Source: Caldisericaceae bacterium (GTDB lineage Bacteria > Calditrichota > Calditrichia > Calditrichales > Calditrichaceae). From it: a stretch of DNA of 8,434 nucleotides. The notes beneath the pieces are model-generated. The model was not told where the DNA came from, searched no databases, and saw only the letters and a program-made list of their open reading frames with translations. The translations under genes were made by a program, and so were the position numbers. Where the stretch lies: contig JAGHBR010000292.1 in assembly GCA_021160885.1 (NCBI GenBank), positions 1-8,434 of the forward strand, written 5' to 3'. Of this stretch, positions 5,919 through 8,434 are shown piece by piece (the stretch's first letter is position 1; every line of letters starts with the position of its first letter).

Positions 5919-8086
5919 TATTCGTCTAACACCATGGAAAGTCCGATACGGCCGCGTTCGAGATCAATAGAGATCACCTTAACTTCAATCACATCCCCCA
6001 CTGACAACAATTCGTAGGGATTTTTAACAAATTTTTTGGCCATTCGACTGACATGCACTAAACCATCCTGCTTAACGCCAATATCGACAAAGGCGCCAAA
6101 GTCCACCACGTTGCGCACCGTCCCTTTTAAAATCATGCCTTCGCGCAGGTCTTCCATTTTTAAAACATCGCTTTTAAAAATTGGTTTGGGCAATTCATCA
6201 CGGGGATCCAGTCCAGGCTTTTCCAGATTGTCCAGAATATCGTTAAAGGTTGGTTCGCCAATGCCCAGTTCTTTCAGCAGTTCCGAAAGGTCTTTTACTT
6301 CGCTTTTGATTTTGGCGCGAAGTTGTTTTCCGCCTGCATTAATGTCCTCAATCTGGAATTTTTCGAGTAGTTTTTGCGTGGCCTGGTAAGATTCCGGGTG
6401 GATGCTGGTATTGTCCAGGGGATTGTCTCCATCCGGGATGCGTAAAAAGCCGGCTGCCTGCTGAAAGGCGATTTCACCAATGCCATCCACTTTTTTCAGT
6501 TCTTCACGGTTACGGAAAGGGCCGTGTTCATCACGATGTTTAACGATACTGGCAGCTGTTCGGCTGGTGAGACCGGAAACATATTTTAACAACGAGACGG
6601 AAGCGGTATTAAGATTGACGCCAACCATATTTACAGCCGATTCCACCACCTGGTGCAACGCTTCGGCCAGGCGCTTTTGATTTACATCGTGCTGGTAGAG
6701 TCCCACGCCAATGTGTTTGGGATCGATTTTTACCAGTTCGGCCAGCGGATCGAGCAAACGCCGGGCGATGGAGATGTTGCCGCGCATGGCCGCTTCCAGA
6801 TCCGGGAATTCTTCTTGAGCTACTTTGGAAGCCGAATAAACTGAAGCGCCAGCTTCATTGACGATTATGTATTCTACCTTACGTTCGTCTTTCATCTCGC
6901 GAATCAGTTCAGCGACCATCATCTCCGTTTCGCGACTGGCGGTGCCGTTGCCAATAGCAATTACATCCACCTGATGCTTATCGGCCAGCTGGCGCACAAT
7001 GGATTTAGCTTCCAGATACCTCTCCTGCGGCGGATGGGGGTAAATGGTAGCGCCTTCTAAATACTTGCCGGTCTGGTCAATTACGGCTACCTTACAACCG
7101 GTGCGATAACCAGGGTCAATGCCCATTATGATTTTGCCTCGTACCGGCGGCTGTAAAAGCAAATTACGCAGGTTTTCAGCAAAAACATTGATGGCGTGTT
7201 CGTCGGCTTTTTCGGTCAAAGCACTTCTGACTTCACGCTGGATAGAAGGAAAAATGAGGCGTTGAAAACTATCGGCAATAGCGGCGCGTAAATATTCAGT
7301 AAAAATGGATTTTGGATTTTTTAAATAGAGTTCTTCAATAAGACCGATCATTTTTTGGTTGTCCACATCAATGCTTACTTTTAATACGCCTTCGTTTTCA
7401 CCGCGGTTAATGGCTAAAATGCGGTGCGGCGGAATGCTGTTTACCGGTTCGCTGTAATCGTAGTACATTTCGTAAGGCGTACGCTCTTCGGCCTGTTTAA
7501 CGGAGCTTTCCAGCAGGCCTGTTTTAAAAGTAGCTTCACGAATTTGTTTGCGCACTTCGGCATCGTCGCTTATGGTTTCGGCAACAATGTCCATGGCCCC
7601 TTTCAGGGCTTCTTCTACGGTGCGTACTTCTTTTTCTTCATTAATAAACTTGCTGGCAAATTCTTCTGGGGTGCCTTCGGTGATTTCTTGCTGCAAAATC
7701 ATTTGGGCTAACGGTTCAAGACCTTTTTCTTTAGCGATAGTAGCCCGTGTGCGTTTTTTGGGTTTGTAAGGAAGGTAAAGGTCTTCCACTTCCTGTAGTT
7801 TGGTTGCTTTAAGAATTTTTTCTTTTAATTCCGGTGTAAGTTTACCTTGCTCCTCAATCGATTTGAGAATGGTTTCCTTGCGCGCTTCCAAAGCACGCAG
7901 ATATTGCATACGCTCCTGAATGGCGCGGATCTGGTTTTCATCCAGTGAGCCGGTAACTTCTTTACGGTAACGGGCAATAAAGGGAACGGTATTATCGCTG
8001 TCCAGTAATTCTATGGTGTTTTTAACCTGTAATGCTTTAAGATTAAGCTCTTCGGCCACTAATTGAATCATTTCAATTTCGGTCAT
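5918..8086 (-). CDS. tex: RNA-binding protein Tex (YhgF family, S1 domain)
   Basis: This 722-residue cytoplasmic nucleic-acid-binding protein is the bacterial relative of eukaryotic Spt6, linked in other species to transcription, RNA turnover and virulence-gene expression. Domains in order are: an N-terminal helical Tex region (about 1-310) with PFIARYRKE at 35-43 and DLYLPYKPKKRTRA at 102-115; the YqgF/RNase H-like fold (about 319-450) with GIDPGYRTG (322-330), IGNGTASRETE (378-388) and NEAGASVYSAS (410-420); helix-hairpin-helix repeats (about 487-552) with LNTAS and VDGIGEIAF; and a C-terminal S1 RNA-binding domain (about 648-718) with GTVRNVVDFGAFVDIG. Length is slightly below the 770-785 of E. 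coli and Pseudomonas homologues. The ATG at 8086 is preceded by AGGAG (plus-strand CTCCT, 8091-8095) with a 4-base gap. The longer open frame to 8236 would run into arsR and lacks homology. It is divergent from arsR and convergent with the phosphoesterase. Confidence 0.96.
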   Translation of the reverse strand: MTEIEMIQLVAEELNLKALQVKNTIELLDSDNTVPFIARYRKEVTGSLDENQIRAIQERMQYLRALEARKETILKSIEEQGKLTPELKEKILKATKLQEVEDLYLPYKPKKRTRATIAKEKGLEPLAQMILQQEITEGTPEEFASKFINEEKEVRTVEEALKGAMDIVAETISDDAEVRKQIREATFKTGLLESSVKQAEERTPYEMYYDYSEPVNSIPPHRILAINRGENEGVLKVSIDVDNQKMIGLIEELYLKNPKSIFTEYLRAAIADSFQRLIFPSIQREVRSALTEKADEHAINVFAENLRNLLLQPPVRGKIIMGIDPGYRTGCKVAVIDQTGKYLEGATIYPHPPQERYLEAKSIVRQLADKHQVDVIAIGNGTASRETEMMVAELIREMKDERKVEYIIVNEAGASVYSASKVAQEEFPDLEAAMRGNISIARRLLDPLAELVKIDPKHIGVGLYQHDVNQKRLAEALHQVVESAVNMVGVNLNTASVSLLKYVSGLTSRTAASIVKHRDEHGPFRNREELKKVDGIGEIAFQQAAGFLRIPDGDNPLDNTSIHPESYQATQKLLEKFQIEDINAGGKQLRAKIKSEVKDLSELLKELGIGEPTFNDILDNLEKPGLDPRDELPKPIFKSDVLKMEDLREGMILKGTVRNVVDFGAFVDIGVKQDGLVHVSRMAKKFVKNPYELLSVGDVIEVKVISIDLERGRIGLSMVLDE

Positions 8087-8176
8087 AGTTCTCCTGCTTT
8101 CTTTGTTAATTTTCAACAGCCTCGCTAATTTAAAAAATTGTCGTTTACATGCAACGGAAAATTTTGAAGCGTAATT

Positions 8177-8205
8177 TTGACAAAAGATTAAAATATTGAT
8201 AATTT
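8177..8205 (+). promoter_or_regulatory. Promoter of the arsR-type gene
   Basis: A perfect -35 hexamer TTGACA (8177-8182) is followed by a -10 region that can be read as TAATTT (8200-8205, 17-base spacer) or GATAAT (8198-8203, five of six matches, 15-base spacer). Transcription would start near 8210-8212, giving a short leader carrying the AAAGGAG ribosome site (8217-8222 core) before the ATG at 8228. Confidence 0.7.
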
Positions 8206-8208
8206 TAA
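8188..8208. promoter_or_regulatory. Palindrome over the -10 box, candidate ArsR operator
   Basis: TTAAAAT (8188-8194) and ATTTTAA (8202-8208) are perfect 7-bp inverted arms around a 7-base centre, symmetric about base 8198. The palindrome covers the spacer and -10 region of the arsR promoter, the usual place for an ArsR/SmtB operator, so binding would block RNA polymerase. It is AT-only in its arms, which raises the chance of coincidence in such DNA. Confidence 0.5.
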
Positions 8209-8227
8209 AGTTCAGAAAGGAGAAAAA

Positions 8228-8434
8228 ATGCGTCAATTAGTAAAAACCTTTAAAGCGCTTTCAGACCCAAATCGTTTACGAATTTTGAAGATGTTAGAGG
8301 TGCGCCCCCTTTGCGTGTGTGAAATTACTTCTGTTTTAAATTTGGCGACTTCAACGGTTTCTAAACATCTTTCTATTTTAAGAGATGCGGGGTTTATTGT
8401 TGACCAAAAACAGGGCAAATGGGTGAATTACCGT
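8228..8434 (+). CDS. arsR: ArsR/SmtB-family metal/metalloid-responsive repressor, N-terminal part
   Basis: The first 69 codons of a winged-helix repressor are visible before the window ends. The opening FKALSDPNRLRILKML (residues 8-23) is the family signature. PLCVCEI (27-33) carries Cys29 and Cys31, equivalent to the CVC of the ELCVCDL motif that binds As(III)/Sb(III) in ArsR or Cd/Pb in related sensors on the alpha-3 helix. The DNA-recognition helix-turn-helix is LNLATSTVSKHLSILRDAG (37-55), and the wing begins at KQGKWVNYR. The ATG at 8228 follows AAAGGAG with a suitable gap. The protein should repress its own promoter and probably downstream resistance or transport genes, releasing DNA when the ligand binds. 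Which ligand is sensed cannot be settled, because the C-terminal part and the downstream genes are missing. It is divergent from tex, from which it is separated by 141 bases. Confidence 0.9.
   Translation, partial: MRQLVKTFKALSDPNRLRILKMLEVRPLCVCEITSVLNLATSTVSKHLSILRDAGFIVDQKQGKWVNYR

Noticed and set aside
8087..8236. 50-codon N-terminal extension of tex
   Set aside because: The extra residues lack Tex homology, overlap the arsR start and cross its promoter. The ATG at 8086 has a good ribosome site and starts the conserved N-terminus.
8233..8418. Open frame on the minus strand opposite arsR
   Set aside because: It is the antisense shadow of a clear ArsR coding sequence, with no recognisable features or ribosome site.
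1..8434. Mobile elements, CRISPR arrays, tRNA or rRNA genes
   Set aside because: No transposase, terminal repeats, regularly spaced repeats or RNA-gene signatures were seen on either strand.

Overview
The window looks like a chromosomal housekeeping segment from a mesophilic-to-thermophilic bacterium of the FCB side of the tree (Fibrobacterota-Chlorobiota-Bacteroidota and relatives). Base composition is moderate and slightly AT-rich, genes are tightly packed, and most have clear Shine-Dalgarno sequences. A consensus-like sigma70 -35 box (TTGACA) is also present. The delta-prime protein carries the extra segment with an NPY motif after its zinc site that I associate with FCB relatives. The strong Shine-Dalgarno sites and TTGACA box argue against a typical Bacteroidota member. 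My best guess is a Calditrichota-type organism (Caldithrix-like). That is recognition from memory, not a database result.

Layout, left to right: (1) 1-445, minus strand, the N-terminal part of exodeoxyribonuclease III, cut by the window edge at its catalytic Asp. (2) 446-682, a very AT-rich divergent intergenic region. (3) 683-3805, plus strand, a translationally coupled cluster: DNA polymerase III delta-prime (holB-like), a PSP1/RicT-family protein overlapping it by 4 bases, and an L-2-hydroxyglutarate oxidase/dehydrogenase (lhgO-like) overlapping RicT by 20 bases. (4) 3887-5761, plus strand, an exported two-domain-plus calcineurin-like metallophosphoesterase. (5) 5762-5917, a convergent gap with two strong hairpins. 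(6) 5918-8086, minus strand, the full-length RNA-binding protein Tex. (7) 8087-8227, a divergent gap holding an ArsR-type promoter with an overlapping palindrome. (8) 8228-8434, plus strand, the start of an ArsR/SmtB repressor with a CVC metal/metalloid-binding motif, cut by the window end.

Functionally, xth, holB and tex belong to DNA repair, replication and nucleic-acid housekeeping. RicT homologues influence RNA processing. LhgO recovers the metabolic by-product L-2-hydroxyglutarate as 2-oxoglutarate. The exported phosphoesterase acts outside the cytoplasm, and the ArsR protein probably opens a metal or arsenic response region beyond the window. I see no mobile element, CRISPR array, tRNA, rRNA or convincing new multi-gene system. 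The points most worth a second look are the unusual metal-ligand set and orphan N-terminal region of the phosphoesterase, the coupling of lhgO to holB-ricT, and the regulatory structures in the intergenic gaps.
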